Below the pieces are notes generated by a model, which searched no databases, had not been told where the DNA came from, and saw only the letters and a program-made list of their open reading frames with translations. Shown in pieces: positions 45,306 to 54,920 of a stretch of 64,000 nt of DNA. The stretch is taken from contig QGFZ01000003.1 in assembly GCA_003149065.1 (NCBI GenBank), forward strand, positions 186,001-250,000. Direction: 5' to 3'. Both the position numbers and the translations under genes were made by a program. The number at the start of each line of letters is the position of its first letter. The first letter of the stretch is position 1. The stretch is from Ruminococcaceae bacterium R-25. Lineage in GTDB: Bacteria; Bacillota; Clostridia; Saccharofermentanales; Saccharofermentanaceae.

Positions 45306-46076
45306 ATGGTTACTTGTAGGGAATGCGGCTTCCGCAATGAAGGAAGGAAAAACTGTAAGCGCTGCGGTGCTCCGCTTGACGTGAGGAAAACAGATACCGA
45401 TCCTGACCTCGCTGATCTTCCCGATATAACCAGATATGAGATCAACAAAGAGCTTAAGAAGATGCTTAAGCACTTTACTCCCTACGAACCACAGTTTAAC
45501 GAATATGAATACTGCAACCAGAAGCTGGATTTCTTTTCAAAATGGGGTTATGTTCCGACAGCGGTTCCTTTTGTCGGACTATTCTTTATCGGATCGATGA
45601 TATTTCTCTCGGTATTAACGGTATTCAGAGTTTCACTTAAACTCTATAACGGACTTCTGCTCTGGTATGCAATGTATTTTGCGTTAGGCATTTATTGTAT
45701 TGTGGCTTTCTACAAGAGCTTGAAAGAAAACAGGAAAAATATCAGAAAGTACCTGGGCAGGGAAGTAGAGCTTGCCAAGCAGCTCACCAATGCTGTTAAC
45801 GATTACGGACCGATGATGATCGATTCAAAATATTCCGACCCGAGAATCCTGGAGAAGCTCATGATAATCAACCGTTCGGGCAGAACGGATACTTTGGAGC
45901 AGGCCATAGACATGCTTTACCATGAATCCGGGAAGACCAAGGAGGCGTCCCAGAAATATCTGGATAAACTCACATCGAGGCAGGCCGAATTCGGCGATAC
46001 GACTGCGAAGGTCTTTTACTCGGCCAATTTCTTCGGTCTCTATCATAAGGAAGAAGAACCGGAACCGTTTAAATAA
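45306..46076 (+). CDS. Zinc-ribbon two-helix membrane protein
   Basis: A 256-residue protein of unknown function. The N-terminal CRECGFRNEGRKNCKRCG is a zinc ribbon (zinc finger in the cytoplasm), followed by a Lys/Glu helix, two membrane helices (about 85-112 and 118-140), and a C-terminal helical region with EVELAKQLTNAV and RTDTLEQAIDMLYHESG. A strong GAGGAGGGG ribosome site precedes the ATG. Confidence 0.7.
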   Translation: MVTCRECGFRNEGRKNCKRCGAPLDVRKTDTDPDLADLPDITRYEINKELKKMLKHFTPYEPQFNEYEYCNQKLDFFSKWGYVPTAVPFVGLFFIGSMIFLSVLTVFRVSLKLYNGLLLWYAMYFALGIYCIVAFYKSLKENRKNIRKYLGREVELAKQLTNAVNDYGPMMIDSKYSDPRILEKLMIINRSGRTDTLEQAIDMLYHESGKTKEASQKYLDKLTSRQAEFGDTTAKVFYSANFFGLYHKEEEPEPFK

Positions 46077-46123
46077 GACATAAGTTTTATATACATTGTT
46101 TCTGCTCATACTATAATTGTTAT

Positions 46124-46762
46124 ATGAGCAGGAAAGAACACAAGACATTTGAGATCATCTTGAATCTTATTATCGTTATCTTTACGGTAATAGGTATTAT
46201 TCTTATGCTTACATCCAAAGCAGAAGAAGGCGCACTGCAGTCTTCAGGCATTGAAAACTTCAAGTTCTATACTGTACTTACGAATGTCTTCTGCGGTATT
46301 GTTGCATCGGTCTTTTTAGTCTTTAAACTCCTTAAAAAAGATACGGAAAAGATACGCGCGCTCAAGCTCGCGGCAGTCGTCGGCGTAGCCATAACATTTG
46401 CTGTTGTTGCATTTATGTTCGGACCTCTCTACGGATTTTTGCAGTTCTATAAGAGAGGCAACCTTTATTTCCATCTTCTTTTGCCTGTAACAGCCATGAT
46501 CGAATTCATTGTTGTCAGAAGGAAGAAGATGCCGTTCAGATATGCTGTCTATGCGGCTGTTCCGACTCTTATATACGCAATAGGTTATCTTCTTAATATT
46601 CTGATAAACGGAATAGGCGGCGCATGGCCTGATACAAACGACTTTTACGGGTTCCTCAATTGGGGGTGGCCCGTCGGTATCGCGATCTTTACGGGCATAC
46701 CGCTTACTGCTTTCGGAGTGGCCTGCATTTTCAGAGCGATCAGTAATAAGAGAGGTGTATGA
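46124..46762 (+). CDS. Pr6Pr-like membrane protein
   Basis: A 212-residue protein with about six membrane helices, consistent with the Pr6Pr family: FKFYTVLTNVFCGIVASVFL, then FYKRGNLYFHLLLPVTAMIEF with the in-membrane His and Pro. Its function is not known. It overlaps, by an upstream alternate start, the lyxose-isomerase-like gene. No clear ribosome site. Confidence 0.65.
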   Translation: MSRKEHKTFEIILNLIIVIFTVIGIILMLTSKAEEGALQSSGIENFKFYTVLTNVFCGIVASVFLVFKLLKKDTEKIRALKLAAVVGVAITFAVVAFMFGPLYGFLQFYKRGNLYFHLLLPVTAMIEFIVVRRKKMPFRYAVYAAVPTLIYAIGYLLNILINGIGGAWPDTNDFYGFLNWGWPVGIAIFTGIPLTAFGVACIFRAISNKRGV

Positions 46763-46763
46763 A

Positions 46764-47450
46764 ATGAAAAGATCAGAGATAAATAAAGCTTTGAAGCGCA
46801 TGGAAAGCGTTATTAATGACCTTAAGATCAGCCTCCCGCCGTTTTGTAATTTCACTCCTGAAGAGTGGCAGACAAAAGGCCACGAGTATGACGAGGTGAG
46901 GGACAATATGCTCGGCTGGGATATAACTGATTATGGCCTTGGCGATTTCGAAAAAACCGGCTTTTCGCTCATTACTCTGCGCAACGGCAACCTGAAGGCA
47001 AAGGATAAGTATCCGAAGCCTTATGCCGAAAAGCTCCTTTTCATTGAGGAAGGCCAGTATTCACCGAACCATTTTCACTGGTTCAAGATGGAAGACATAA
47101 TAAATAAAGGTGGCGGAAATCTCCTTATCCGCGTATATAATTCGCTTCCGGATGAAGAGATCGATAAGGAAAGCGACGTTACTGTCCATACTGACGGCAG
47201 GACCTATCAGGTGAAGGCAGGAACGCAGATAAGGCTCACGCCCGGCGAGAGTATCTCGATCCAGCCCTATATGTATCACGATTTTGAAGTCGAAAAAGGT
47301 ACGGGAGCAGTCCTTTTAGGTGAAGTCTCACAGGTAAATGACGACAACACAGACAACAGGTTTAACCCTCCCGTAGGGCGTTTCCCCGAGATTGAAGAAG
47401 ACGAGGCTCCGTACAGACTTCTTTGCAACGAATACCCCAAAGCAACCTGA
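46764..47450 (+). CDS. D-lyxose isomerase-like cupin
   Basis: A 228-residue cupin of the D-lyxose/D-mannose isomerase family (DUF1498 group). A GTG at 46755 is an alternative start, but the ATG at 46764 sits well after AGAGGTG. Metal ligands are visible as HFHWFKMEDI (two His and Glu) and MYHDFEVE. It interconverts D-lyxose and D-xylulose (or mannose and fructose). It is translationally near the Pr6Pr-like gene, whose role is unrelated or unknown. Confidence 0.85.
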   Translation: MKRSEINKALKRMESVINDLKISLPPFCNFTPEEWQTKGHEYDEVRDNMLGWDITDYGLGDFEKTGFSLITLRNGNLKAKDKYPKPYAEKLLFIEEGQYSPNHFHWFKMEDIINKGGGNLLIRVYNSLPDEEIDKESDVTVHTDGRTYQVKAGTQIRLTPGESISIQPYMYHDFEVEKGTGAVLLGEVSQVNDDNTDNRFNPPVGRFPEIEEDEAPYRLLCNEYPKAT

Positions 47451-47524
47451 CCTAAATAGCCAATTGCCACATAAAATACTGTGTTTTGCCCCAAAATGTG
47501 ATCTGTATGTGGGGTAGGATAAAC

Positions 47525-47553
47525 TTGACTTACCATGATAACTAAAGCATTAT
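47525..47553 (+). promoter_or_regulatory. Promoter of the GH25 lysozyme gene
   Basis: TTGACT (47525-47530), 17-base spacer, CATTAT (47548-47553), 38 bases before the TTG start. Confidence 0.7.
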
Positions 47554-47591
47554 TATCATGAATATTTGTGTTTTTAAATAGGAGTAGTATT

Positions 47592-49370
47592 TTGCAAAAG
47601 AGAGCAACCAAGGAAAAACACGGCTTTTTTGAGAGGTTCTGCACTGCATCTGAAAAGCCTGCAAGGATCAGCCTTATCCTCGCAGCAGCGATCGGTTTTG
47701 CTACGATCGGTTCTGTCTGTGCGGCTGCAATAATGTCGAACAGGAATGTGGATCTTCCTTCCGAAAACATAGAACTCAATGCTGCACAGCAGTATCTGGA
47801 CCGGGTTTCTTTCGAAGCTACTTCGAGTGCAGAAGAAACTTCTGCCGAATCCACAAAAGAATCCTCAGAGGAATCTTCCGGAGAGACTCTGGAAACAAAG
47901 CGCGGCGCGCTTACAGGCGAAAATGTCGCAGATATCAATGACCTCAAGTCTTTGTCTAACGAAGATCTCCTCAAAGCAGTAAAGCAGGGTAAGGTCAAAG
48001 CTATTGAGAAAAAGAACATCAAGCAGGACCAGTCCCAGAACGTAAAAACGACACATAAGGGTACTATCGCAGATGCGCCTAAGGCTACAAGCACACCAAA
48101 GCCTCAGCCTACCAAGCCAGCAGCTACAAATGTGCCTACTCCTACATTGGGACCCGTTACGGTCTACAATTACGAGCTCGGAATCGACATTTCGGAGTTC
48201 CAGGGCGATATCAACTGGACCAAGGTAAAGAACGACGGCATCAAGTTTGCATTTATCAGATGTGGCGGCCGCGGATATACAAAGGGCACCTGCTACGAAG
48301 ATAAGAAGTTTGGGCAGAACGTTAAGAGAGCACAAGCAGCCGGTGTAAAAGTCGGCGTATATTTCTTCTCACAGGCCATTACCGTAGCAGAGGCTGTTGA
48401 AGAAGCTTCTCTGACTATCGCAATGTGTAAGAACTACAACATTGATCTTCCCGTCGTCATGGACTGGGAGACAGGCTCCGGATACAGGACGCAGCCGCTC
48501 AAAGGTGAGCTTTTCGCACAGGTCATAGATGCATACTGCACACTGATCAAACAGAACGGCTACACACCGTGCGTATATCTCTGCACGGACGATATCAACA
48601 ACAGACTCGGTAAGTATTCAGGCCAGATCCTCGGCAAGTACAAGCTCTGGTATGCATATCCTTACAGCTGCTACTGGCCTGCAAGCAAGAGCTTCAAGTC
48701 TAACTACTATCAGACAGGCGATACTATCCCTCCGAGAAGCTTTGCTTTCGAATACTGGCAGTATTCATGGCACGGCAAGGTTGCAGGCATCGGCACGGAA
48801 GTTGACCTTAACATAAGGATCCTGGGAAAGACGACTTTGAATTCGCCGCAGATAAATATCACCAACAAGACGATCACGACCGAGACCGGCCAGAGCATTA
48901 ATCCTATGGATGGCGTAAAGGCAAAGACCTCTCAGGGCGTTGTCACGACAGATAATCTCTCATATGCGATCAGGAATGAGGCCGGCCAGACAGTTACTGT
49001 CGACCAGGCAAAACAGACTGCAGGCAAATATACGATCACTTATACTTTCAAGGATCCGTTCCGCGGAACTATTACGGATACGGCAACCTGGGAAGTAAAG
49101 GCTGCTTCGTCTACTACACCGTCAACGTCTCCGTCGACAACACCTTCTACAGGAGATACCACGCTGACGCCGTCACCGACGGGTTCTGCAGCCGGTACCG
49201 AAACGCCTACGCCGACACCGGAGAGCAGCACCTCCAACACGCCTTCTGCAACGCCGACTCCTGAGGCATCGCCTACAGAGACAGTAAATGCGCCTACATC
49301 CACATCAACATCTACACCTTCACCTACACCGACAAACAAACCAGAAGACAATAATGGAGATAATGGTTAA
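47592..49370 (+). CDS. Secreted GH25 lysozyme with Ig-like domain and Ser/Thr/Pro tail
   Basis: A 592-residue exported muramidase. The start is TTG at 47592, which has AGGAG 7 bases upstream; the GTG at 47568 lies before that site. An N-terminal signal/anchor (about residues 23-48) is followed by a Glu/Ser/Thr linker and a GH25 domain (about 185-400) with GIDISEFQGD, VVMDWETGSG and an EVDLNI C-terminal Asp/Glu region, giving the catalytic Asp/Glu set. A bacterial Ig-like domain (about 415-510) and a Ser/Thr/Pro-rich tail (about 515-592) follow. No LPXTG sorting signal exists, so it is probably released or held by the N-terminal anchor. Confidence 0.9.
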   Translation: MQKRATKEKHGFFERFCTASEKPARISLILAAAIGFATIGSVCAAAIMSNRNVDLPSENIELNAAQQYLDRVSFEATSSAEETSAESTKESSEESSGETLETKRGALTGENVADINDLKSLSNEDLLKAVKQGKVKAIEKKNIKQDQSQNVKTTHKGTIADAPKATSTPKPQPTKPAATNVPTPTLGPVTVYNYELGIDISEFQGDINWTKVKNDGIKFAFIRCGGRGYTKGTCYEDKKFGQNVKRAQAAGVKVGVYFFSQAITVAEAVEEASLTIAMCKNYNIDLPVVMDWETGSGYRTQPLKGELFAQVIDAYCTLIKQNGYTPCVYLCTDDINNRLGKYSGQILGKYKLWYAYPYSCYWPASKSFKSNYYQTGDTIPPRSFAFEYWQYSWHGKVAGIGTEVDLNIRILGKTTLNSPQINITNKTITTETGQSINPMDGVKAKTSQGVVTTDNLSYAIRNEAGQTVTVDQAKQTAGKYTITYTFKDPFRGTITDTATWEVKAASSTTPSTSPSTTPSTGDTTLTPSPTGSAAGTETPTPTPESSTSNTPSATPTPEASPTETVNAPTSTSTSTPSPTPTNKPEDNNGDNG

Positions 49371-49418
49371 GAAAACGATTTAGGCACGCGCAAAGCATAA
49401 CCGGACGAGGTACTGCAT

Positions 49419-50537
49419 ATGAATGGCAAGCCGATCAAGGATCCCGCGCTTAGGAATCTGGAGAGAACGATAAGATTTGAATACGAGAAGATCCTTCTCA
49501 TAATGACGGTCGTTTGTACAGCGTTTGAGGTAGGCATATTTTTCTATTACTATCTCATCGATGATCTGGGGCAGCCCCTGAACAGTTATGTCGAATTCAG
49601 GATACTGCTGCCGGTTGCGGTAAACTGCCTTCTGTATTTGATTACCAGGCTTTCCAACAGATTCGATACGAGTACCGATATTACGAAAAACAGGGTCGTT
49701 TCCTTTTCAATCGTAATAATGTGCGGTGTCATATCGCTCGCGCACAGTTACTTTATCCCTCTTTGGACACTGCCTTTATTTGCGGTAATCATCTGTTCCA
49801 TATTCCACGACGGCTTTATCCAGTTCGTTCAGGCCGGACTCAGCATAGTCTTTATCCTCTATTCCGGAATACTGCATATCTATGATTATCCTGACGAGAG
49901 GACCTATTCTATCCTCTGCATCGTCATACTTGAGGTGCTGGCTATAGGAATCGGAATTCTGGCATACAGACTGGAACTGTTTAACAAGAGAATGCTCCTG
50001 ATAAGAGAGCGTAACTTCGCAGGAGCCAATAAGTTCGAGCGTGGTTTTGAGACGGACAGGGTCACCGGTGTTTACAGCAAAAGATACATGACCGAAGTGG
50101 CCGGCGAGATCTTAAAGAATACAAATGAGCTCGATCCCTGCGGCATCGCCATCCTTGATATCGACGATTTCAAAAAGATCAATGATGATCTCGGAAATGA
50201 CATAGGAGATGAAGTTCTCTATTGCCTTGGCCAGATCCTTCAGGGTGCGATAGATGAAGATACGATCGTAGGAAGATACGGCGGAGACACGTTCGTCATT
50301 ATTTTCGAGAACGGGACAAGAGACGAAAATTTCGATGTCTTGAACCAGATCAGGAAAGATTTTGCCAAAAAGAAGTATTCTTTTACGAAAGAATCCGTTA
50401 CATTAAGCGGCGGATATGCCTGGTTTGATGTTACTATGGATCTCGAGAGCGCATTGAAAGAAGCCGAATCGGCATTGGCAAATGCGAAAAAATCAGGTAA
50501 GAATATGATAATGATGACCGGCGAAAGCGAGGAATGA
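49419..50537 (+). CDS. GGDEF-domain membrane protein with altered GGDTF motif
   Basis: A 372-residue protein. The N-terminal 200 residues hold five or six membrane helices (about 25-190). A diguanylate-cyclase-type domain (about 210-365) follows, with RVTGVYSKRYM, ILDIDDFKKINDDLGNDIGD and the motif GRYGGDTF (residues 288-292 are GGDTF rather than GGDEF). The allosteric RxxD site is absent. The metal-binding Asp290 is kept, but Thr replaces the Glu, so activity could be reduced or altered. It leads an operon with the next two genes. Confidence 0.88.
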   Translation: MNGKPIKDPALRNLERTIRFEYEKILLIMTVVCTAFEVGIFFYYYLIDDLGQPLNSYVEFRILLPVAVNCLLYLITRLSNRFDTSTDITKNRVVSFSIVIMCGVISLAHSYFIPLWTLPLFAVIICSIFHDGFIQFVQAGLSIVFILYSGILHIYDYPDERTYSILCIVILEVLAIGIGILAYRLELFNKRMLLIRERNFAGANKFERGFETDRVTGVYSKRYMTEVAGEILKNTNELDPCGIAILDIDDFKKINDDLGNDIGDEVLYCLGQILQGAIDEDTIVGRYGGDTFVIIFENGTRDENFDVLNQIRKDFAKKKYSFTKESVTLSGGYAWFDVTMDLESALKEAESALANAKKSGKNMIMMTGESEE

Positions 50538-50541
50538 TTAC

Positions 50542-51222
50542 ATGGCAAAGACTAAGACCCAGAAAAAGAACAAGATCAGCGAGTACAATGTAGCTACGAT
50601 AGTATTGGATATCATAATGCTCTTGTTGGGACTTATATTCTTTATCGGAACACTGGCGGGCAAAGGCGACGAAATAGCGGCAGGTTTTGTAAGGGTTGTA
50701 GGCGGCGTCCTTATCCTTATCGGAATCTTCGAACTGATTAACTTCTTAAGGATCAAGGAAAAGACGGTATTTGACTGGATCGTTTTCATCATCGGCTGCG
50801 CAATTGCCATTACGGGTATCGTATTTATCATCAATCCGCTCCCGATAATCACAATATTCAACTTCGTATTCGGTATCATCATCTTCATTTACTCGATAGT
50901 CATCATCGTGGCTTCTGTAGGCACTTTGAGACCTGCGGGCGCGAAATACTGGTGGTTCTCACTGCTCTTCGGCATTGCCGCACTCGGCATGGGCGTTTTC
51001 GTTACATGCTTTAACGGCGCTACCAAGACACTTACCATTATCATCGGCATCACTCTCGTTGTAGGTGCTATCGGTGGTATCGCAAATGCGCTTCTGGCTT
51101 CCCAGGCTAAGAAGGAATTCAAGGCAAACTCCAAGATCCTTGAAGATGCTACATATACAGTTGAGTCTGAGACCACAGAAGAAAAGAAAGATTCCGATTC
51201 AGACGACACCGTCAAGTATTGA
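50542..51222 (+). CDS. HdeD/DUF308-like membrane protein
   Basis: A 226-residue protein with about six membrane helices (20-45, 50-72, 78-98, 103-125, 133-155, 162-190), resembling the HdeD/DUF308 family of unknown function. A basic N-terminus (AKTKTQKKNK) and an acidic C-terminal tail (ETTEEKKDSDSDDT) are in the cytoplasm. It starts four bases after the GGDEF gene. Confidence 0.72.
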   Translation: MAKTKTQKKNKISEYNVATIVLDIIMLLLGLIFFIGTLAGKGDEIAAGFVRVVGGVLILIGIFELINFLRIKEKTVFDWIVFIIGCAIAITGIVFIINPLPIITIFNFVFGIIIFIYSIVIIVASVGTLRPAGAKYWWFSLLFGIAALGMGVFVTCFNGATKTLTIIIGITLVVGAIGGIANALLASQAKKEFKANSKILEDATYTVESETTEEKKDSDSDDTVKY

Positions 51223-51253
51223 TCCCGAAAAACATCTCGAGGAGCGTTATCTC

Positions 51254-51895
51254 ATGGAAATAACATATGTCGGACATGCATGTTTTCTTATAAGGTTTGA
51301 TACCGGACTTACGGTCTGCTTCGACCCTTATAAGCCGGGTTCAGTACCCGGATTATCTGATGCCAATGTCTCAGCCGATGAGGTGTATTGCTCCCATTCC
51401 CATGGAGACCATTGTGACTATGAATCAGTGGGAAAGCCCCTCATACCTTATGAAGGACCTGCTCCCGAAGTTAAGATAATCAAGACTTTCCACGATGAAG
51501 TGCAGGGCGCAAAGCGCGGCAGGAACAACATCACGAAGGTTACTTCAGGCAGCGAAACTGTTGTCCACATGGGCGACATCGGATGCGCCCTTACAGATGA
51601 CCAGATTGCAGAGTTAAAGGGTTGCGATCTTTTATTGATCCCTGTCGGAGGTTTTTTCACGATCGACTGTAAGCAGGCTCATGACATGGTAGGACAGATC
51701 GATCCCAAAGTCGTCATCCCGATGCACTACAGGAGCAAGATATTCGGATACGACCAGATATCTGGCAGGGAAGAATTTGTCGAGCTCATTGGCAATGACG
51801 AAGACCGCGAGATAATCAGCAGAAGATTCGTCTGCGAAGAGCTCCCGAAGGTCAGATCACTGCTTTTGATGGAGCCCTTAAAAATTTTAAGATAA
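51254..51895 (+). CDS. Metallo-beta-lactamase-fold hydrolase (UlaG-like)
   Basis: A 213-residue MBL-fold protein from the ATG at 51254. CSHSHGDHCDYES (the HxHxDH metal motif) lies near residues 45-57, HMGDIG follows, and PMHYRSK is the C-terminal His motif. This resembles the UlaG/YtkL branch, whose substrate is usually unknown. A GGAGCG site lies 9 bases upstream. The longer frame from 51065 overlaps the previous gene and lacks a site. Confidence 0.87.
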   Translation: MEITYVGHACFLIRFDTGLTVCFDPYKPGSVPGLSDANVSADEVYCSHSHGDHCDYESVGKPLIPYEGPAPEVKIIKTFHDEVQGAKRGRNNITKVTSGSETVVHMGDIGCALTDDQIAELKGCDLLLIPVGGFFTIDCKQAHDMVGQIDPKVVIPMHYRSKIFGYDQISGREEFVELIGNDEDREIISRRFVCEELPKVRSLLLMEPLKILR

Positions 51896-51962
51896 TCGAA
51901 TTTTGTAACATAAGATTTCCTGCCTTTGCGATATAATTTTTCGAAAAGGGCGGGAGGGTCAT

Positions 51963-53447
51963 ATGTTTAAGATCGGTTTTTCCAATGACAAATATGTAGA
52001 GCTGCAGAGCCAGCACATCAGGGAGCGCGTCGATAAGTTCGGCGGCAAGCTCTATCTGGAGTTCGGCGGCAAGCTGTTTGATGATTATCACGCATCGAGA
52101 GTTTTGCCCGGATTTGAGCCTGACAGCAAGATCAGAATGCTCAAAGCGCTTTCCGAGGATGCCGAGATCGTTATCGCGATCAATGCTGATGCCATTGAGA
52201 AGAACAAGAGAAGAGGAGACTTAGGCATTACTTATGACCAGGAAGTCCTCCGTCTTATCGATGCTTTCACAGAGTTCGGACTCTTTGTCGGAAGCGTTGT
52301 AATCACACAGTTTGCAGGCCAGCCTCTGGCTGAAAAGTTTGAAGCAAGATTAAGAGGCCTTGGCGTTAAGTCCTACAGACATTATCCCATCGCAGGTTAT
52401 CCTTCCGACATTCCGCTCATCGTAAGTGAAGACGGTTATGGAAAGAATGATTATATCGAGACAACAAGAAAGCTCGTTGTCGTAACAGCTCCGGGCCCCG
52501 GTTCAGGAAAGATGGCTACATGCCTTTCCCAGCTCTATCACGAGAATAAGCGCGGCATCAAGGCAGGCTACGCTAAGTTTGAGACATTCCCTATCTGGTC
52601 GATCCCTTTGCAGCACCCTGTAAACGTTGCTTATGAAGCAGCAACAGCAGACCTTGCAGATGTTAACATGATCGATCCTTTCCACCTCGAAGCATATGGA
52701 AAGACAACAGTTAACTACAACAGAGACGTTGAGATCTTCCCTGTAGTAAATGCTATTTTCGAAAAGATCTACGGTGAGAGCCCTTACAAGTCACCTACGG
52801 ATATGGGCGTTAACATGGCAGGTTTTGCCATCGTTGACGATGAGGCATGCCAGGAGGCTTCAAGACAGGAGATCATCAGAAGATATTATGAGGCCAAGAT
52901 GGCAACACGTGCCGGCAACTCAGACGGTTCCGACGTTACCAAGATCGAGTTCCTCATGAAGAAATCCGGAATCAATATTTCAGACCGCCGCGTTATTGGA
53001 GCAGCTTCCGTACGTTCCGAATCCACAGGCGCTCCCGCAGTTGCATTGGAGCTTCCTGACGGACAGATCGTCACAGGCAAGACAACACCTCTTTTAGGAC
53101 CCGCTTCTGCTGCACTTCTTAACGCTCTTAAGGTCCTCGCAGGAATCTCACACGACATTCCGCTCATTTCACCCAATGTTATCGAGCCTATCTCTGACCT
53201 TAAGATCAATCACATGGGCAACCACAACCCGAGACTTCATACTGATGAGGTCCTCATCGCTCTTGCTATCAGCGCTGCCACCAACCCGGTTGCAGAACTC
53301 GCTATGCAGCAGATCGGAAATCTCGCAAACAGCGATGCTCACTCTACGACCATGATGAGCTCTGTTGACCTCAACATGTTCCACAAGCTCGGCATCAACC
53401 TTACCTGCGAGCCCATTTACGAGACAAAGAAGCTTTATCACAGATAA
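51963..53447 (+). CDS. DUF1846 family protein
   Basis: A 494-residue protein of the DUF1846 family, found in many Clostridia and lactic acid bacteria. It has [20 protein letters not shown] (a P-loop-like segment), [21 protein letters not shown] and the C-terminal [14 protein letters not shown]. Some family members have been proposed to be nucleotide-related, but the function is not established. A TATAAT lies at 51932-51937. A terminator follows. Confidence 0.85.
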   Translation: MFKIGFSNDKYVELQSQHIRERVDKFGGKLYLEFGGKLFDDYHASRVLPGFEPDSKIRMLKALSEDAEIVIAINADAIEKNKRRGDLGITYDQEVLRLIDAFTEFGLFVGSVVITQFAGQPLAEKFEARLRGLGVKSYRHYPIAGYPSDIPLIVSEDGYGKNDYIETTRKLVVVTAPGPGSGKMATCLSQLYHENKRGIKAGYAKFETFPIWSIPLQHPVNVAYEAATADLADVNMIDPFHLEAYGKTTVNYNRDVEIFPVVNAIFEKIYGESPYKSPTDMGVNMAGFAIVDDEACQEASRQEIIRRYYEAKMATRAGNSDGSDVTKIEFLMKKSGINISDRRVIGAASVRSESTGAPAVALELPDGQIVTGKTTPLLGPASAALLNALKVLAGISHDIPLISPNVIEPISDLKINHMGNHNPRLHTDEVLIALAISAATNPVAELAMQQIGNLANSDAHSTTMMSSVDLNMFHKLGINLTCEPIYETKKLYHR

Positions 53448-53471
53448 TTAAACGGATAATTTACTGATTAC

Positions 53472-53497
53472 AAAGCTGCCTTCGGGCAGCTTTTGTT
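53472..53497 (+). terminator. Intrinsic terminator
   Basis: AAAGCTGCC / GGCAGCTTT stem with a TTCG tetraloop and a T-rich tail. Confidence 0.85.
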
Positions 53498-53526
53498 TTG
53501 ATCAAAACCGGACTGAGCTTCCTGTC

Positions 53527-53616
53527 TGTGCAATTATTCATCGAAAACGGGAGAAAATTGCATAAATAGCCCATTTTTGTGCAATTTACGCTCAAAAAAT
53601 GAAGAAAAATTGCACA
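53527..53616. repeat. Tandem ~51-base inverted-repeat element upstream of ctsR
   Basis: Two copies of the pattern TGTGCAATT ... AATTGCAyA: copy A 53527-53564 and copy B 53578-53616. Each consists of two inverted arms about 20 bases apart, so each can fold to a hairpin, and the two copies are 51 bases apart. They lie between the DUF1846 terminator and the CtsR-controlled promoter, in an AT-rich stretch. No known element is recognised. Confidence 0.5.
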
Positions 53617-53649
53617 TCATATCTGTTTTGACTTTTCCTGATTTTCCTG

Positions 53650-53707
53650 TTGACAAAAGACAGGATCAGTTTCATAATAGTCAAAGAAAGTCAAAGTCAA
53701 AGTCAAA
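53650..53707 (+). promoter_or_regulatory. ctsR operon promoter with CtsR operator
   Basis: A textbook vegetative promoter: TTGACA (53650-53655), 17-base spacer, CATAAT (53673-53678). It is directly followed by a CtsR box AGTCAAA-GAA-AGTCAAA (53679-53695), then two more overlapping AGTCAAA units (to 53707), so CtsR binding blocks the -10/start region. This is expected autoregulation of the ctsR-clpC operon by heat-labile CtsR. Confidence 0.92.
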
Positions 53708-53758
53708 AAAGGGCAAAGCCAAAAAATAATGCTGACTAAGCGGAAGGAGGACGATCTT

Positions 53759-54220
53759 GTGGCAAGACTGGTTGATGTAATTGAACAGATGATCAAGGAG
53801 ATGGTCGACGAGAATGACGGTACTGCAACGATCTGCAGAAGCCAGCTGGCTGAGCAGGCGAACTGCGTGCCTTCCCAAATCACATACGTGCTGTCTACAA
53901 GGTTTTCGGGCGGAAGCGGATATATAGTCGAGAGCAGACGAGGCGGCGGCGGACAGATCACCATAACGAGGGTAAATCATGTGGGACCTGCCGAATATCT
54001 GAAGACGATAATCGACAGCGTAGGCGATGACCTTTCGCAGCAGCAGGCCAAGAACCTCCTGACCAATGCGGTTACTGTCGGTGCGATGACTTCCAAAGAA
54101 GGAACGGCGATCATGAATGCGGTTTCGGACAGGGCTCTGGCCAGGGTCGACTCTGACATAAGGTCAGTCTTAAGAGCGGATATTTTCAAGCATGCGCTGT
54201 TGGGACTGATGGTCACATGA
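53759..54220 (+). CDS. ctsR: Transcriptional repressor CtsR
   Basis: A 153-residue CtsR, the repressor of clp genes in Gram-positive bacteria. The start is GTG at 53759, with AAGGAGG eight bases upstream; the ATG at 53729 has no ribosome site. The winged helix contains ICRSQLAEQANCVPSQITYVLSTRF, and the wing RRGGGGQITITRV carries the glycine-rich tetra-loop (heat sensor in known CtsR). The C-terminal domain ends LRADIFKHALLGL. It sits at the head of ctsR-mcsA-mcsB-clpC. Confidence 0.96.
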   Translation: MARLVDVIEQMIKEMVDENDGTATICRSQLAEQANCVPSQITYVLSTRFSGGSGYIVESRRGGGGQITITRVNHVGPAEYLKTIIDSVGDDLSQQQAKNLLTNAVTVGAMTSKEGTAIMNAVSDRALARVDSDIRSVLRADIFKHALLGLMVT

Positions 54221-54248
54221 AATAAGGGATCCAAAAGGAGAAAAACAA

Positions 54249-54920
54249 ATGAGATGCGAAAGATGCGGTAAGGAACTTACCAACAGGATAATCAAGATAA
54301 ACGGTGTCACATACTGTGAGAACTGTGCGAGGCTGATGGGTTACGACAGATTCTTAAAGGATCCGTCCGACCTTCTGGGCAATCCGTTCTCACCTTTAGA
54401 CCAGATAGCTTCATCTCTTATGCAGATGAGCGAACTGGACTTCGGCAACAGCACGCTTACATGCCCTAAGTGCGGTATGACTTTAAGGGAATTCGAAAAT
54501 GAGGGGCGCGTAGGATGCATCGAGTGCTACAACACCTTTAACGATAATATCGTAAGGGAGATGTTCAAGCAGCAGGGCAACAGCGTGTATGCCGGAAGAC
54601 TTCCTGCACAGTCGGCTGACACCAGTGCGGAGACAAAAGAGATCCCGCAGACGGTAAAGAAAGCAGAGCCGGAGGCAAAGACTATAGATATCCCGGAAAA
54701 AGCACCTGAAGCTCCGGACAAGGAAGAAAAAACACCTGCCGCAAAGAGCGAAAAGGGAGGCCTGACGGTAGAACAGCTCATGAAAGCTGATCTGGGCATG
54801 CTGTCTGACGAAGATCTCGAAAAGGGCATCAAGGCCGCAGCAGAAGCTGAGGAATACAGACTCGCTTCAAGGCTCAGAGATGAACTTAAGGGCAGAAAGG
54901 AAGGTGAAGGCAATGTCTGA
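54249..54920 (+). CDS. mcsA: McsA, zinc-binding activator of the McsB kinase
   Basis: A 223-residue protein. Two zinc-ribbons lie in the N-terminal half: CERCGKE...YCENC and CPKCGMTLREFENEGRVGCIEC. The middle is a Lys/Glu/Pro/Ala low-complexity linker (about 125-175). The C-terminal UVR motif region has EEYRLASRLRDELKGRKE. McsA activates McsB and modulates CtsR in other Firmicutes. It overlaps mcsB by 8 bases. Zinc ligands look intact even though its kinase partner seems degenerate. Confidence 0.93.
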   Translation: MRCERCGKELTNRIIKINGVTYCENCARLMGYDRFLKDPSDLLGNPFSPLDQIASSLMQMSELDFGNSTLTCPKCGMTLREFENEGRVGCIECYNTFNDNIVREMFKQQGNSVYAGRLPAQSADTSAETKEIPQTVKKAEPEAKTIDIPEKAPEAPDKEEKTPAAKSEKGGLTVEQLMKADLGMLSDEDLEKGIKAAAEAEEYRLASRLRDELKGRKEGEGNV

